This document shows, in pieces, positions 33,178-45,015 of a DNA stretch of 64,000 nucleotides. The position numbers were made by a program, and so were the translations under genes. Numbering within the stretch: position 1 is the stretch's first letter; each line of letters begins with the position of its first letter. This DNA comes from Euptelea pleiosperma (taxonomy: Eukaryota > Streptophyta > Magnoliopsida > Ranunculales > Eupteleaceae): contig JASUTR010000075.1 of NCBI GenBank assembly GCA_035048495.1, positions 170,001-234,000 on the forward strand, given 5' to 3'. Under the pieces are notes generated by a model. The model was not told where the DNA came from, searched no databases, and was given only the letters and a program-made list of their open reading frames with translations.

Positions 33178-34193
33178 TAACCGAATCAGGCTTTAGATTG
33201 AGAGCTGCCATTTCTTTCAATAGCTGTGGCAACTTTGAGTGTTGCCCTCCCCGAGCATATGCATTGATCAGCATATTATATGTCATAACAGTCGGCTGAA
33301 GGCCAATCCTCCCAAATTCAGAGACAACATCTCTTGCTTCAATATACTGACCTTGTTTTGCAAACCCGTCGAGGAGAATGTTGAATGTCACTCTTGTCCC
33401 TTTGATTTTATCACAAATCATTGATTTCCAAACTTCCATAATCGTTTGGGTGTCACCGGCCCGCCTAAATGCATCAAGTAGAGCAGTGTAAGTTTCTATG
33501 GAGGGTTTTATTCCTTCCCTTTTCATGTTCTCGAATGCAGTATAAGCTTTCTCGTGCCAACCATCTACTGAATATGCATGGATGAGGGCAGTATACGAAT
33601 GGGAAGTGGGTTTTATCCCAACTTTCTTCATCCTCAAGAATGCATCTGCAGCCCTGTCACTCATTTTCCTCTGCCTCCCATAAGCACTGATAAGGCATGT
33701 ATACGATTTGACATTCGGTTCCAAGCCCACATCCTGCATCTTCAGGTGCAGATCTTCAATAATCTCAGGCTGCATTCTTCTGCTGTAAGCATCCATTAGA
33801 ATGTTATAGGTGGCAGAGGTGGGTTTAAGCCCCTTCTCCTTCATCTCCATGAAGAGACCTTCAGCTTCTTCAATCTGGTTGGCTTTACTGTAAGAATCCA
33901 TCAAGGTGTTGTAAATGATGGTATTTGATGAGATCCCTTTCTTCTCCATTTCTGATTGGATGATAAGGGCTTCCTTTTTTAGCCCCTCGTCACAGAAAGA
34001 TTTTATAAGAGCACCCATTACTTCCAAACTCCATTTGACTCCTTTCCTGTTCATTCTCTCAAAGAATTCCCACACATCTTTGGCACTGTGACCACTTTTC
34101 CTCATGACTGTTATCAGAATAGAACCTGTCACATGATCTGGCTAGATGTTATTTGTTTCCATTGCCTCGTATACTTTCCAAGCATCATCATAC
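33176..34193 (-). pseudogene. EMB1006: PPR exon of EMB1006 type, truncated with internal stop
   Basis: The exon starts after a splice acceptor (CATTTCAG) with YDDAWKVYEAMETNNI, has a TAG at 34,142-34,144, then reads PDHVTGSILITVMRKSGHSA and about 300 further residues. It contains about eight PPR motifs of P type (for example NTIIYNTLMDSYSKANQIEE, TSATYNILMDAYSRR, SHSYTALIHAYSVDGWHEKA, TVMTYNMLINAYARGG). The text agrees closely with my memory of the chloroplast PPR protein EMB1006 (At5g50280), which binds organelle RNA and is needed for embryogenesis. The stop sits where relatives have Gln, a C-to-T change. The 3' end is cut at LKPDSVT, about 40-50 residues early. The rest of the frame is intact and conserved, so the break is recent; a shorter internal start at Met 34,132 is conceivable but would lack the transit peptide. 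Confidence 0.8.
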
Positions 34194-34406
34194 CTGAAAT
34201 GAGCATCTAACCATTAAGAATGAAATTTAGTTCAGTACATAATTAAATAGACATCCTCTCATCCCAACTAAAAGGTGAGATTTACAAATCCATAACTTGA
34301 ATTAAGATTTGACACAATCCTGGCTTTCATGTCATAGCAAATGCATTTGAATAGACATCCTCCAATCTCATCTTCAACCAATTCAACAAGGATTTAAGGA
34401 TACTAC
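34194..34406. other. Intron or flank remnant of the PPR gene
   Basis: AT-rich sequence upstream of the PPR exon on its strand, plausibly intron. It ends at the LTR start at 34,407. Confidence 0.45.
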
Positions 34407-35079
34407 TGCTGGACACGTTTTTCCCATGTGGCATAACCATGGTTTAAAATTTTGGAATGTTTCGTACGAAACATTTTGGAATTTAAGAGAACTGGAACGA
34501 AACATTCAATGTTTCGTTTTGTTCGTAATGTTTCGGTTTGTTTTGCCGAGACATTACGATACAATCCAATACAATTTAAAAAAATATGTATGATTTCATG
34601 ATTTTGGGAATGTTTTGTATGTTTCACATGTTTCATCATTTTTGCAATATCTCGGGAATGTTTCGTTTCGGAGTTTCTCTGTTTTTCACTTGACAAAGAC
34701 ATTCCTCCGAAACAAGATTTTAAACCATGGGCATAACCCCCACACAGTTTTGCCAAAAAACCAATCTTTTAGTTGCCTAAGAGAGTCCCATAGGATATGG
34801 TAACTACCTATTGTGATCATGTGTGTGGTGGTTACCATCTATTGTTGATTGAGATTATGGGCGAGGTGGTTACCCAAGTAAAAAGAACATGTTTGACCCC
34901 TACTGGATTCATTTCGGTGATAGGAAGGGTTCGGAGCCAATAAACATAAAAAAGAGGGGACGTCCCCTCTCTCCAACTCATGTTAATCCATCCCCAACTA
35001 ATTGACAAGGCCAAGGAGAGAGAAGACCTTCTCTAGATCGTGAAGAAGCATCTGGATTTTTTTTTGGATTGCAATGGCA
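34407..35079 (+). repeat. Left LTR of old copia element, with hAT insert
   Basis: Starts TGCTGGACAC and ends ATGGCA. Without the 292-bp hAT insert and its 8-bp duplication it is about 373 bp and matches 38,520-40,024 along its length (about 384 bp without its own insert). Homology of the two copies stops at ATGGCAG on both sides, consistent with an LTR ending CA. No tRNA-iMet primer site follows, so the start of the internal region is missing. Confidence 0.7.
34438..34729. mobile_element. hAT-type MITE, 292 bp
   Basis: Ends CATGGTTTAAAAT and inverse ATTTTAAACCATG... with one mismatch just inside, flanked by a perfect 8-bp duplication GGCATAAC (34,430-34,437 and 34,730-34,737). The interior is rich in ATGTTTCG/CGAAACAT. 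The termini resemble, but are not identical to, those of the 20,739 MITE. Confidence 0.9.
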
Positions 35080-35960
35080 GCGACCATTATAAGGTCCATC
35101 GTGTTTGCCTCGAGACTTGTGTAGGTTGTAGGTAGGGCAGGACCGGGCCTGAATCATTTTTGAGCCTAGGACTGCCTGACCAGTCCATATGCATGTTAGA
35201 CCGAACCCAAGTGAGTTGTTTTAGGTTCGGCCCATGCACAGGCCGAACCCATTGGGTTCTGATTTTGGGCCTGCACGTGCATAGGCCGAGCCTGCCCTTG
35301 CTGATTCTGATTTTTTTTGGTGTTTGGTGGGTCCCACAATGGCCCTGACTTGCTATATAGTAGACCCATAGATTGTTGTTACATAACTTACATGGGCCAA
35401 TATACTTGTGTACATATGGATTGCTTTTGGAGCATGTTTTGGGCCCAATAATAAATACATTTGGACTGTTTTAGACTTTAGGTTTAGGACTATTATGCAC
35501 CTTATATGTGCTGATTTTTGCATGTTGAAAAATGGCACACATGTCATGAACTGAAACACTTAGGTGGGGCCCTCATATACATGAATGTGTACACATATAG
35601 GATTGGCATATATGTGATTTATTTTATGAATATATCACATAGATGTTATAATAACATATCGTGAAATTTACTTGCAATCAAACTTCAACACTATTATAAG
35701 AACGTGTGCACTTAAAGGGAAACTTTAAAAATCACCCAAGAATCAGAGATTGCTAGTAAAGGATATAGACAACTAGTGATCTTAAACTTGAGCATGATGA
35801 TTAGGAGTGGTCTCACTCGGGTCTATCCTATAGGGGTTCAGAAAGGACTAGTAAAGTGGTCGTTTGGAGGATATAATGGAAATTCTATGTTAGTTTTACC
35901 CATAGGTGACCGGCTAATGGAAGCTATATTTTTGAATTTGGAACTTAGGTTTCATTAAGA
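35080..35960. other. Spacer inside the old copia element
   Basis: No pol domain is readable here. The part 35,134-35,300 has GGCCGAACC/GGTTCGGCC words and imperfect inverted ends (AGGGCAGGACCGGGCC against AGGGCAGGCTCGGCC when reversed), which may be another small MITE, but no target duplication could be found. Confidence 0.35.
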
Positions 35961-37165
35961 GGAAATATACATGAAGCAATCAGAAGGTTCCGTGGCACCA
36001 GGAGATGAGCATCTAGTTTGCAAGCTGAACAAGTTAATGTATGGGTTGAAACCAACATCCAAATAATGGTACCTGAAATTCCATCAAGTTGTTATAGGAC
36101 ACGATTTTCAACAGAATCTCATGGATCGTTGTATATACCTCAAGGTCAGTGGGAGTCGTACATCATTTTAGCACTTTATATAAATGATAGTCTTCTCGTT
36201 GACAATGATGTCCATCTGCTGCATGATACCAAAGGTTTTATCTCCAAATTTGTTGACATGAAAAATATGGGAAATGTCAGCTATGTTCTATGCATAAAGA
36301 TTGACAAAGACTACTCCATTGGACGTTTAGGTTTGTCACAAAGAACCTACATAGATAGAATTGTCCACCGATATAGAATGCAATTTTGTTTAGGCATGGA
36401 GGCTCCTGTGGTAAAAGGTAGTATTTTCAGTAAGCTGCAATGTCCAAAGAATGCAATAAAAGGGTAGAAGGTTGATGCTGATGAGTATGCCTCAACAATT
36501 GGTAGTTCGATGTATGCCATGACTTGCATTCGACCTAACATCAGTTTCATAACCGGGATGCTTAGTAGGTTTCGAAAAAACCTTGGAGAGATTCACTGGA
36601 AGGTCGTGAAAAAGGTGTTGCGATATCTACAACATACTAAAGACTTCATGCTAGTATACAGAAGGACAAAGGAGCTATAGGTCATCGATTATCCAGATTC
36701 TGACTATGCTGGTTGCCAAGACAATATAAAGTCTACATCGAAATGCATCTTCATGCTCGCTGGAGGAGCTATCTCATGGAGGCGTGCCAAACAGTCCTTA
36801 GTAACCACGTCTAATATGGAAATTGAGTACATTGCATGCTTTGAGGCGACTCAGCAAGCTATTTGTCTTAATAACTTCATTGGTGAACTTATGGTGGTGA
36901 ACTCGATTCAGAGACCGATGAAGTTTTTTGTGACAACTTATCTGTTGTGGAGTATGTTGAGCATGGGCACGTTACTAACAGGAACAAACACATAAACATC
37001 AAGTATCTGTTTGTCCGTGATTGAGTTGATGCTGGATAGATAGTGATTCCTCACTTGTCATCTACAACTATAATTGATGATCCTCCAACAAAATGACTAA
37101 CTCCTAAAGTTTTTAAGGACCATGTTACTTTTATGGGTCTAGTAAAGTCTTTGTGTTCAATGGAG
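35961..37165 (+). pseudogene. Copia reverse transcriptase and RNase H remnant
   Basis: Starts near EEIYMKQSEG, with HLVCKLNKLMYGLKP, then STLYINDSLLVDND (the YVDD block changed to YIND), MGNVSYVLCIKIDKDYS, LGLSQRTYIDRI, a stop, then DEYASTIGSSMYAM, MLSRFRKNLGEIHW, the RNase H block DSDYAGCQDNIKSTS, SWRRAKQSLVTTSNMEIEY and near 37,100 PPTK and KVFKDHVTFMGL. This is the C-terminal half of a Ty1/copia polyprotein. The first catalytic Asp of RT is replaced by Asn and there are several stops, so it is dead. N-terminal gag, protease and integrase are missing. Confidence 0.8.
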
Positions 37166-38519
37166 TTTGTCATGCTTCTTTCATTGTGTCGAAATTCAAT
37201 TATTATGCGTCTGATTATTTTTAATCATTGTTATTACATATTTTGATGCGTCAAATGGATAATATTGCATATGCATTTTTGCCTTAGATAGTTCCGCACA
37301 AAACTCTCTAGTTTTTTGCTTGGCTGAACACATGTGGGCAATGTTTTTGAGGCCTTTGTTTAGGATATCGGGGTGATGGTTTTCACATGGAAGATGCCTT
37401 AATATATTATATATCGGAACATGTATTGATGAAATGCATGAAAAACAAGACACCAATGGAAACACAATGATCACATCAGAATGTGTTATCCATCAAACAT
37501 TTCACCTAAAACCACAAAAAAGATTAAAGCAGACTCAGAGCATTATTGAAGCAAAGGTGTTTGAGCGCCATTTTCTTTTGTCTGCTACCGAGTGTGTTTT
37601 GGAATAGTAGAGGATAAATTTCCAGCTCAAATTAGAATTCGCTTGCTGAAGTATGCACTGCCGCTTGCATCACTTTACTACCAATTATATACAAAACTAG
37701 TGGCCGCACGTGAGTAGTTGTAGGAGCCTTTTTGATAATGGAGGGGTTGTATAGATAATGGAATGGGAAGTAATTAAGTAGTTTTGACAGGCAGCTATAG
37801 ATGCCTCGGTGGGTACGATAAGCAGATAGTAAGTGCTTATGTTTTTTCTTGACAGTCTAATAGATGCCTAGATGAGTACATTAGGGGTACTTAATGAACT
37901 TTTTCTGGTTTTTTGGTGGAGAATGACATTTAATGAGCTAATAAGTCCCTGCATTTTTTTTTATAGGCAATTAATGGAGAATGGCGTGCCCCAACCCAAG
38001 TTTTGGCTTTATAACATTGCGTATGCATTTTGCCTTAGAGAGTTCCGCAAAAAACTCTCAATTTTTTTGCTTGAGCTAAACACATGTGGCCAATGTATTC
38101 GAGGCCTTTGTTCTGTATATCAGGGTGATAGTTTTCACATGATAGATGGCTTAATATATCGGAACAACATGCATTGATGAATACATGAAGTACAAGACAC
38201 CAATGGAAACACACAATGATCACATCAGAATGTGTTATCCATCAAACATTTCACTTAAAACCACCACAAAGATTGACTCAGAGCATTAGTGGTGCTATCT
38301 TGTTGACCATAGAAAAACCTTGCACCATAAGGAGTGTATTAAGTTTTCATGATCCATTGCTGGTTATAGTCTTGTTCTAGAATAAAAGACAAATGATACT
38401 ATCCCTTAGAATCTTTGGCAATATTTTTTAAAATAGTGTCCACTTGACTTTTAAAGAGTGGTATTGGGGAGTCTTTTTTTTACAAATTTACTATGTGTGG
38501 GATATGTCAAGTCGGGGAT
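37166..38519. other. 3' non-coding part of old copia element with internal duplication
   Basis: A ~290-bp sequence (TATGCATTTTTGCCTTAGA to GACTCAGAGCATTA) occurs at 37,250-37,545 and again at 38,020-38,295. At 38,508-38,519 the sequence AAGTCGGGGATTG looks like the polypurine tract that primes plus-strand synthesis immediately before the 3' LTR. Confidence 0.6.
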
Positions 38520-40024
38520 TGTTGGACACATTTTTCTCATGTGACCAAGGAAATAAATTTCCCGAAATTATCGAAATATTTCGCGAAATATTTCCATTTT
38601 CTAGGTTACCGACAGGAAAGAATACTTACACGAAATATTTCTATTCATGTCGAAATATTTTGCATGAACAGTAAATTTCGATCAATTGACAATATAGATA
38701 TGTATTATTTAGGTCGAAATGTTTCAACATGTATGGAAACATTTCAATCCAATGTAGGAAACATCTCATTTGAATTCATAAATGCCACAAATCCCATATT
38801 TGATCCATTTAACCCCTTTTCCATATATATATATATATATTTCTTTTTTTTATAAAAAAGACCAATCCATTATTATAGATTTCTTGGTTCGCGGTTTGAT
38901 CATGAGGACGAATCGAATCTCGTTTTAGAGTTTTTCAAATTCAAAATGTATGTAAGTATGAAATTTCTTGTTATCGTTTCTTGCTACAACTAGATAGATT
39001 AAGTGTAAATGCATCAAATCTATGATGTATTTACACTAGATTTGTGCATGGATTGAAGATTGTTTAGGATGAAAATTTAAATTTGGGTAAAACCCCAATT
39101 TCATTGGTCTTTACCCAAAACGTCCATGATTATGCATAAATTGATTATATGTTGCATGACTTAGCCTGTTCTACAATTTGGTTGGGATAAATGTTTTCCA
39201 AAAAAAATTTAACATTCAAAAAATTTAGTAAATGTGATAATTTAATAATAGATATGTTTTTAAAAATTATATATAATATTAAGACATTAATGGAAGTGAA
39301 TAATGATTTGTTAATACTTTGATTTATTACTTTTTATATAATTATCTAATTATATAATTCCTTGATTGACTATTAGATACCTGCCTCAACGTATTACAGA
39401 CCGCTATGGTCATTCATTTCCACACTACACATATGGTTGTATATTATGGTTTGATAGCTTATGAGTGTGTTTTTATGCTTGTTTTATCATTTTTCAAACA
39501 TTCCACAAAAATTTCCATAATATTTCCATCATTTCTACATTATTTCCATCATTTCCATGACAAATGTATTATTTCCACACTGGTCGAAATATTTCCACGA
39601 AATATTTTCATTTTCGGGTTGGTCGAAATAAACCTCGAAACCGAAATTTATTTCCTTGCATGTGACATAACCCATACGGTTTTGCCAAAAACCCAATCCT
39701 TTAGTTAGCAAAGAGAGTCCTATGGGATATGGTAACTACCTATTGTGATCAATGTGTGAGGTGGTTATTATTTATTGCTAATTGAGATGATAGGTGAGGT
39801 GGTTACCGAACTAAAAGGAACGTGTTTGATCCCTATTGGAGTCATTTCCATGATGGTAAAGGTTGGGAGCCAATAAGCATAAAAAGGAGGGGACAGCCCT
39901 CTCTCAAACTCGTATTAACCTATCCACATCCCATCTAATTGCTAAAGCTAAGGAGAGAGAAGACCACCTTCTAAAGATCATGAAGAAGCATCTGGATTTT
40001 TATTTTTTTTGGATTGCGATGGCA
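38520..40024 (+). repeat. Right LTR of old copia element, with hAT insert
   Basis: Starts TGTTGGACAC straight after a polypurine tract, the usual copia arrangement, and ends ATGGCA. It is split by the 1,113-bp hAT at 38,546. Flanking 5-mers of the whole element (ACTAC left, GGTAT right) do not match, so no target duplication is preserved. Confidence 0.7.
38546..39658. mobile_element. Non-autonomous hAT element, 1.1 kb
   Basis: Ends CAAGGAAATAAATTTC and exact inverse GAAATTTATTTCCTTG (16 bp), flanked by a perfect 8-bp duplication CATGTGAC (38,538-38,545 and 39,659-39,666). Both subterminal zones are rich in CGAAATATTTC/GAAATATTTCG. No transposase frame is present. It contains a short (TA)n at 38,825-38,840. 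Confidence 0.92.
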
Positions 40025-40323
40025 GGTATGTTGAAATTTGAACCATTACATTAAATTAATTGTAACATTAGGCGTCTTTGCTTCAACAGTTACTTCCTAA
40101 GAAAATTTACTTCCAACGCACTCCTCAATTTCGCAAAATTCTCCATATTATTTCTGACAATAAAACAAAAGACCTAAATAGCATGATAAGATCACAAATA
40201 ACTAAACAAAAACCACTGAAAAAAAAGAGGCAAGAAGAATAAAACCAAAGCCAATGTACCAATAGTCGCTTACCTCCCACAGCATGACAAGCCCGACATT
40301 GCTGAATTGTAAACACGCAAGGT
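40025..40323. other. Flank between two copia elements, nothing recognised
   Basis: About 300 bp of AT-rich sequence with no recognisable domain or end. Confidence 0.45.
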
Positions 40324-40666
40324 TGAGGTTGTCACCAATATGCTAAAGATTGAGAGATAGATAATGGAGGTTAGGGAGAGAAGGAGAGATTAGGGTTTGA
40401 GAGAGAATGGGGAGATTGAAGTGAATATTCAATCTCCCATAAGTAATATTTATAAGTAGGGGAAACCCCTTCTACAAGTAAAGGAGAAATCGTGTGGGTC
40501 AAGTGGGGGCCCACCACTTAACCCACTAACATGAAATAAAGAGATTGTGGGTTAAGTGGATGGGCCCATCACTTAACCCATAAGCAATAGAGAATAAACC
40601 CCACGTGGGGTAGTGGAACGCAGCCCACTAAGAACACCCCCACGTGGGTGTACATAGAATCCAACA
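40324..40666 (-). repeat. 3' LTR of copia 40-46 kb
   Basis: 343 bp, TG...CA ends. It contains two G-box-type CCCACGTGGG motifs (40,599-40,610 and 40,637-40,650) and, on the minus strand, TATAAATATTAC at about 40,443-40,456 as a TATA box about 180 bp downstream of the G-boxes. Confidence 0.92.
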
Positions 40667-40689
40667 CTCCGCCTCAAGCTGGTGCGAAG

Positions 40690-41902
40690 ATATCTGTCAT
40701 TCTCAGCTTGGCTATCAATGTATTCGGGATTGACTTGTTGACTCACTTAATAAGTATATCGGCGACCTACTCCTGAGTCCTTACATAGGGTGTACAAATC
40801 AATCCCTGCTGAAGCTTCTCCTTGATGAAATGCCTATGAACCCCGATGTGTTTAGTCCTGTCATGCTGAACTGGGTTGTGAGCAATACTAATGGCCGCTT
40901 TGTTGTCTCAATAGAGGCTCATTGGGTCTGTCACCTTGACTCCCAGTTCTGCTAACATGATTTTCAACCATAAGAGCTCACATACTCCATGTGCCATGGA
41001 GCGGAACTCTGCCTTTGCACTGGATCGGGCAACAACTAGTTGTTTCTTGCTCCTCCAAGACACCAAGTTGCCTCCAACAAGGTACAATAACCTGATGTAG
41101 ACTGTATATCAGTCACTGCACTTGTTCAATCTGCATCACAGTATGCTTCCACCCTGAGGTGGCCATGAACTCCAAACAATATGCCTTGACCTGGTGACCC
41201 CTTGAGATACCGAAGGACTCCGTGTGCAGCCTCAAGATGTGGTGACTGCGGTGAATGCATGAATCGGCTAATGACGCTTACTGCATAAGCAATGTCAGGC
41301 TGTGTATGAGCAAGATATATCAATCTGCCAACCAATCGCTGAAATATGGCAGGATCACCTAGAAGTGTACCGGCCTCGGAATTCAGCTGATGGTTCTGAT
41401 CAATAGGAGTATCTGCTGGTCGCGAATCCAAATACCCAGTCTCGCTCAGTAAGTCTAGGACATACTTTCTCTGTGAAATGAAGATGCCCCTCGATGACTT
41501 GGCAACCTCAATCCCTAGAAAGTATCTCAATGTTTCTAGATCTTTTGTCTCAAACTCAGACGACAAGAAGGCCTCGAGTCTTGTGATCTCTGTCGGGTCA
41601 CTCCCCGTAATGACTATGTCATCCACATATATGATCAATACAGTGATACTGGTCTGTAGATGCTTCACAAACAGAGTGTGATCTACCTGACTCTGTGTGT
41701 AGCCTACCTTTCTCACTGCACTGTTGAACTGTTGAAACCAAGCTTGACGAGATCGATTCAACCCATATAAAGCTTTCTTCAGTCTGCACACCTTGTCTTC
41801 ACTTCCAGCAAGCTTCAATCCTGGTGGCACTTCATGTAAACTTCCTCTGTTAGGTCCCAATGTAGAAAAGCGTTCTTTACATTTAGCTAATGTAAAGGCC
41901 AT
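40690..41902 (-). pseudogene. Copia RT C-terminal half and RNase H
   Basis: The open frame 41,126-41,902 (258 residues) holds VCRLKKALYGLNRSRQAWF, VDHTLFVKHL, the catalytic YVDDIVITGSD at about residue 92-102, LRYFLGIEVAKSSRGIFISQ, YLAHTQPDIAYAVSVISRFM and LRVEAYCDAD, the start of RNase H. RNase H continues to about 40,690 after a stop (GGNLVSWRSKKQLVVARSS, FRSMAHGVCELLWLK, NKAAISIAHNPVQHDRTKHI). Its N terminus is frameshifted at about 41,880, where the [11 protein letters not shown] block is read out of frame. The catalytic RT aspartates are present. Confidence 0.9.
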
Positions 41903-43340
41903 GGCTTGTTTGCAGCCAAGGACAGTAGAACCCTGATTGAGTTCATCTTGGCTACAGGTGCAAATGTCTCTTGGTAATCTATCCCATAGGTCTGGGTGAA
42001 CCCCTTGGCAACTAGCCGAGCTTTGTACCTATCAATGAAACCATCTGCCTTGTGCTTCACTGTGAAGACCCACTTGCACCCCACTGGTTTCTTCCGCCTG
42101 GGTAAAGAAACAAGATCCCATGTCTTTTTTTTTTCAAGAGCCTGCATTTCGTCTATCATAGCCCTTTTCCACTTTGGGTGACTAAGTGCATCTGCAATGG
42201 TAGATGGCAAGGAAACATACAAAACAATGCTAACAAATGTCTGATAAGATGGAGACAATGATTGGTAAGAAACGAAGTGAGAGATAGGGTGCTCGGTGCA
42301 ACCCTTACGAAGTGCGATGCGTAGATCCTCCTCTGGAGTAGGAGTCTCTAAGGACTTATGAACTAAAGCAGGGGTAGAAACGATGCCCGGATCTGGATTC
42401 GAGGGTAGACTGGCAGGCACAGAATCAGTGACTTGTCCTATCTTCCTGGATCTAGCATAAACTCGCATATCCGCCGCTGTAGTAGTAGAAGTGTCCTTGT
42501 CAATAGTAGACACAGATTCGTCCGTAGGCACAGGAGTAGAGATGAGTACGAGAACCGGCATGGGGACAGGGCTCTCATCCACAATATCACACTCCCCTTG
42601 AAGAGAGACCCTACTGCCAAAGAACGGAACGTGCTCAGCAAAGGTGACGTCCAGAGATGTGAAACGTCGACGCGAACCCGGATGATAGCATTTGTATCCC
42701 TTCTGAGTGGAAGGGTACCCCAGGAAAATACATCTCAAGGCCCGTGTATCAAGTTTGTCACGAGAGTGACGATGAACATGCACATAGCATACACACCCAA
42801 AGACTTTGGGAGGAACAATGAAAGCTGGACTATCGGGACGCAGGACAGAGAAAGGGGTCTGAAAGCCAAGAATACGAGATGTCATGCGATTAATAAAAGA
42901 TACGCAGCTAGAAGGATGGATTCAGACCAAAAAGATTTTGGAACCTGCATCCCAAGACGAAGGGCATGCTCAACCTCGAGAAGGTGACGGTTTTTTCTTT
43001 TAGCTTTCCCATTTTGTTGGGGAGTCGACGGACAAGAAGTTTGATGTACAATGCCATGAGAGGCAAAGTAATCTCTAAGGCTTCCCGTCTAGGTAGTCAC
43101 CCCCATTATCAGTTCGGAGAATTTTGAGTGGGGTACTGAACTGAGTGGTGACCATCTTGTGGAAGGTCTGAAAAATGGAAGAAACCTCATCTTTCGACAT
43201 ACCCAGGTAGAGCCATCATCAACAAATGTAACAAAATATTGGAATCCAAATAAAGACATCATCGGGGCAGGACCCCACACATCAGAATGCACAATATTGA
43301 AATGAATAGTACTTTTATTTTCACTAAGAGGAAAAACAGT
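41887..43340 (-). pseudogene. Copia integrase and RT N-terminal part
   Basis: From right to left: IVHSDVWGPAPMMS and FQYFVTFVDD (first Asp of the integrase DDE triad) at 43,190-43,290, LKILRTDNGGDY (second Asp) near 43,110, then frame changes; the main frame 42,885-41,887 (332 residues) has [73 protein letters not shown] and [20 protein letters not shown]. The E of the triad region (QNG.AER) is frameshifted near 43,010 and reads poorly, so integrase is non-functional. Confidence 0.88.
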
Positions 43341-43343
43341 GCG

Positions 43344-44063
43344 TCAATGCTTTGCGAGTTCACAAGTTTCACAGTGGAACAGAACATCGCAAAGAGAAGA
43401 GAAAGCAGGAAAGACACGCTTTAAAACTGACACGGGTACATGACCAAGCCGGTTATGCCAAAGCAATAACTGGTCTTTATTGACTCGACTTCTGCTACTG
43501 ATGCTTGACCGATGTGCTGAAGAGGAAATTGAGCGATCCTGGAGGTACAAGCAACGTTCCTCACGTCCACTGCCAATTGTCCGCCTCGATTCCAGATCCT
43601 GAAACGCACAGTGAGAAGGAAAAGAGGTTACACTGCAATTAAGATTCTTAGTAAGGCTACTGGCAGATAAAAGATTAGCTGTAAACTGAGGAACATGCAG
43701 TACCGAGGACAAGGTTAGTGCTGAAGAGGCATGAACATTGCCCTTCTCGGAAACAGAGGAAAGGGTGCCATCAGCTATCCTAACCTTGTCAAGACCAGAA
43801 CAAATAGAATAACTGGAGAAAACTGAAGACATACCAGTCATATGATCTGAGGCCCCTGAATCGATGATCTAGGAGGGACTAGAAGGAATAGTGGATATAG
43901 AGAAAGCAGATCCAGTACCTGTCTGGGCATAGGTGGAGGTAGAAGTGGAGGCTTGCCCATTGAGCTGGGCCATCATACGACGAAGTCGCTTAAGTTCACT
44001 AGGAGAAAAAGAGTCCATATCCCTAGTGGTAGGAAGTGCTGAGGGTGCAGTGTCCTGAGCCAT
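43344..44063 (-). pseudogene. Copia protease and GAG-pre-integrase
   Basis: The frame after a stop at 43,870 reads IIDSGASDHMTGMSSVF, the retropepsin with intact DSG, then LSSVLHVPQFTANLLSASSL, the pre-integrase block LLLWHNRLGHVPVSVLKRV and HCETCELAKH (zinc-binding Cys pair). The stop directly before IIDSGAS replaces Trp (TGG to TAG). The 43,869-44,063 frame upstream is the Ser/Thr-rich linker. Continues after AKH with another stop. Confidence 0.88.
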
Positions 44064-44099
44064 AGAAATTGCTGCAGGAGGCTCCTGTCTCGTTGAAGA

Positions 44100-45015
44100 T
44101 CACTGACCTGGATTTGGGCCCAGACCCAGTGGGCGTCCATGCAGCTCCCAACAAGTGTCATTCAAATGGCCTAGACGACTGCAGTGATCACACTTGGGAC
44201 GTCGTCTGTCATCACCGGTCTTCTTCTAGAAGGATTTCTGACCCTTTTGAGATGTAGAGGCAAGGGTAGATTGATCATGAGTGTCACTACCACTGGGTAG
44301 CTGCATCCTGCATGGCAGTGTGGCGAGTATCCTCCCCCTGAATGTAGGCATAGACCTGTGCCAATGAAGTAGGGGGAGGAGATCTGCCAAGTATCTTAAC
44401 ACAGGCAGCCTCGAAGCTTGGATGAAGTCCGGAAAGGAACTGGAATATCCGGGACTGCTCAACCATAACACGGAAAAACTTCACACCCGCAGCACAAGCC
44501 GGGGTGTAGTCCTGATAATGATCTATCTCTTCCCATTTGCTTTGGAGAGAAGCATAATAGGTACCAAGCTTGAGCTCCCCTTGTCGGAGACAAGCAATCT
44601 CTTGCTATAACTCATAGAGCTTCGCAAAGTTCCCAACTTGGGAATAGGTTTCGGTAACAGAATCCCAGATTTCCCTCGCTGTAGGAAGGAACATGAACCC
44701 CTTGCTGATCTGGGGTTGCATCGAATGGAGAAGCCAAGACATCACCGTAAGGTTCTCCATAACCCATTTCCGGTGGGATTTGTCTGTGGCGGCAGGCTGG
44801 ACTGTCTTTCCTGTGAGGTACTCACTGTAGCCACGTCCCCCGATGTACATGAGTACCGATGTCTTCCACTCAAGATAGTTGGTCCCATCAAACTTGACCG
44901 TAGTGATGCATAATTGGGGGTTGTGGTCTCCATGAGAACCATGAGACGGAGTGCTATCCTCAACTGATGAAACCTCTGATGAACTCATCGCAACGGAAGG
45001 CCTGGAAATAACCAA
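44100..45015 (-). pseudogene. Copia gag
   Basis: Frame 45,015-44,605 (136 residues): after an acidic Ser-rich start, LCITTVKFDGTNYLEWKTSV, GGRGYSEYLTGKTVQP, WVMENLTVMSWLLHSMQP, FLPTAREIWDSVTETYSQ. After a stop the text continues LRQGELKLGTYYASLQSKW, FLSGLHPSFEAACVKILG and, near 44,200-44,150, a zinc knuckle CDHCSRLGHLNDTC followed by WELHGRP. This is the UBN2-type copia gag that forms the virus-like particle and packages RNA. Two stops break it. Confidence 0.88.

Noticed and set aside
35134..35300. Possible GGCC-rich MITE with imperfect inverted ends
   Set aside because: No target duplication could be found at either candidate boundary; kept only as a note in the spacer entry.
35961..37165. 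Endogenous plant virus (pararetrovirus) origin for the RT fragments
   Set aside because: All RT pieces are followed by copia-type RNase H or preceded by copia integrase, or belong to gypsy gag-PR-RT; no movement-protein or coat motifs were seen.
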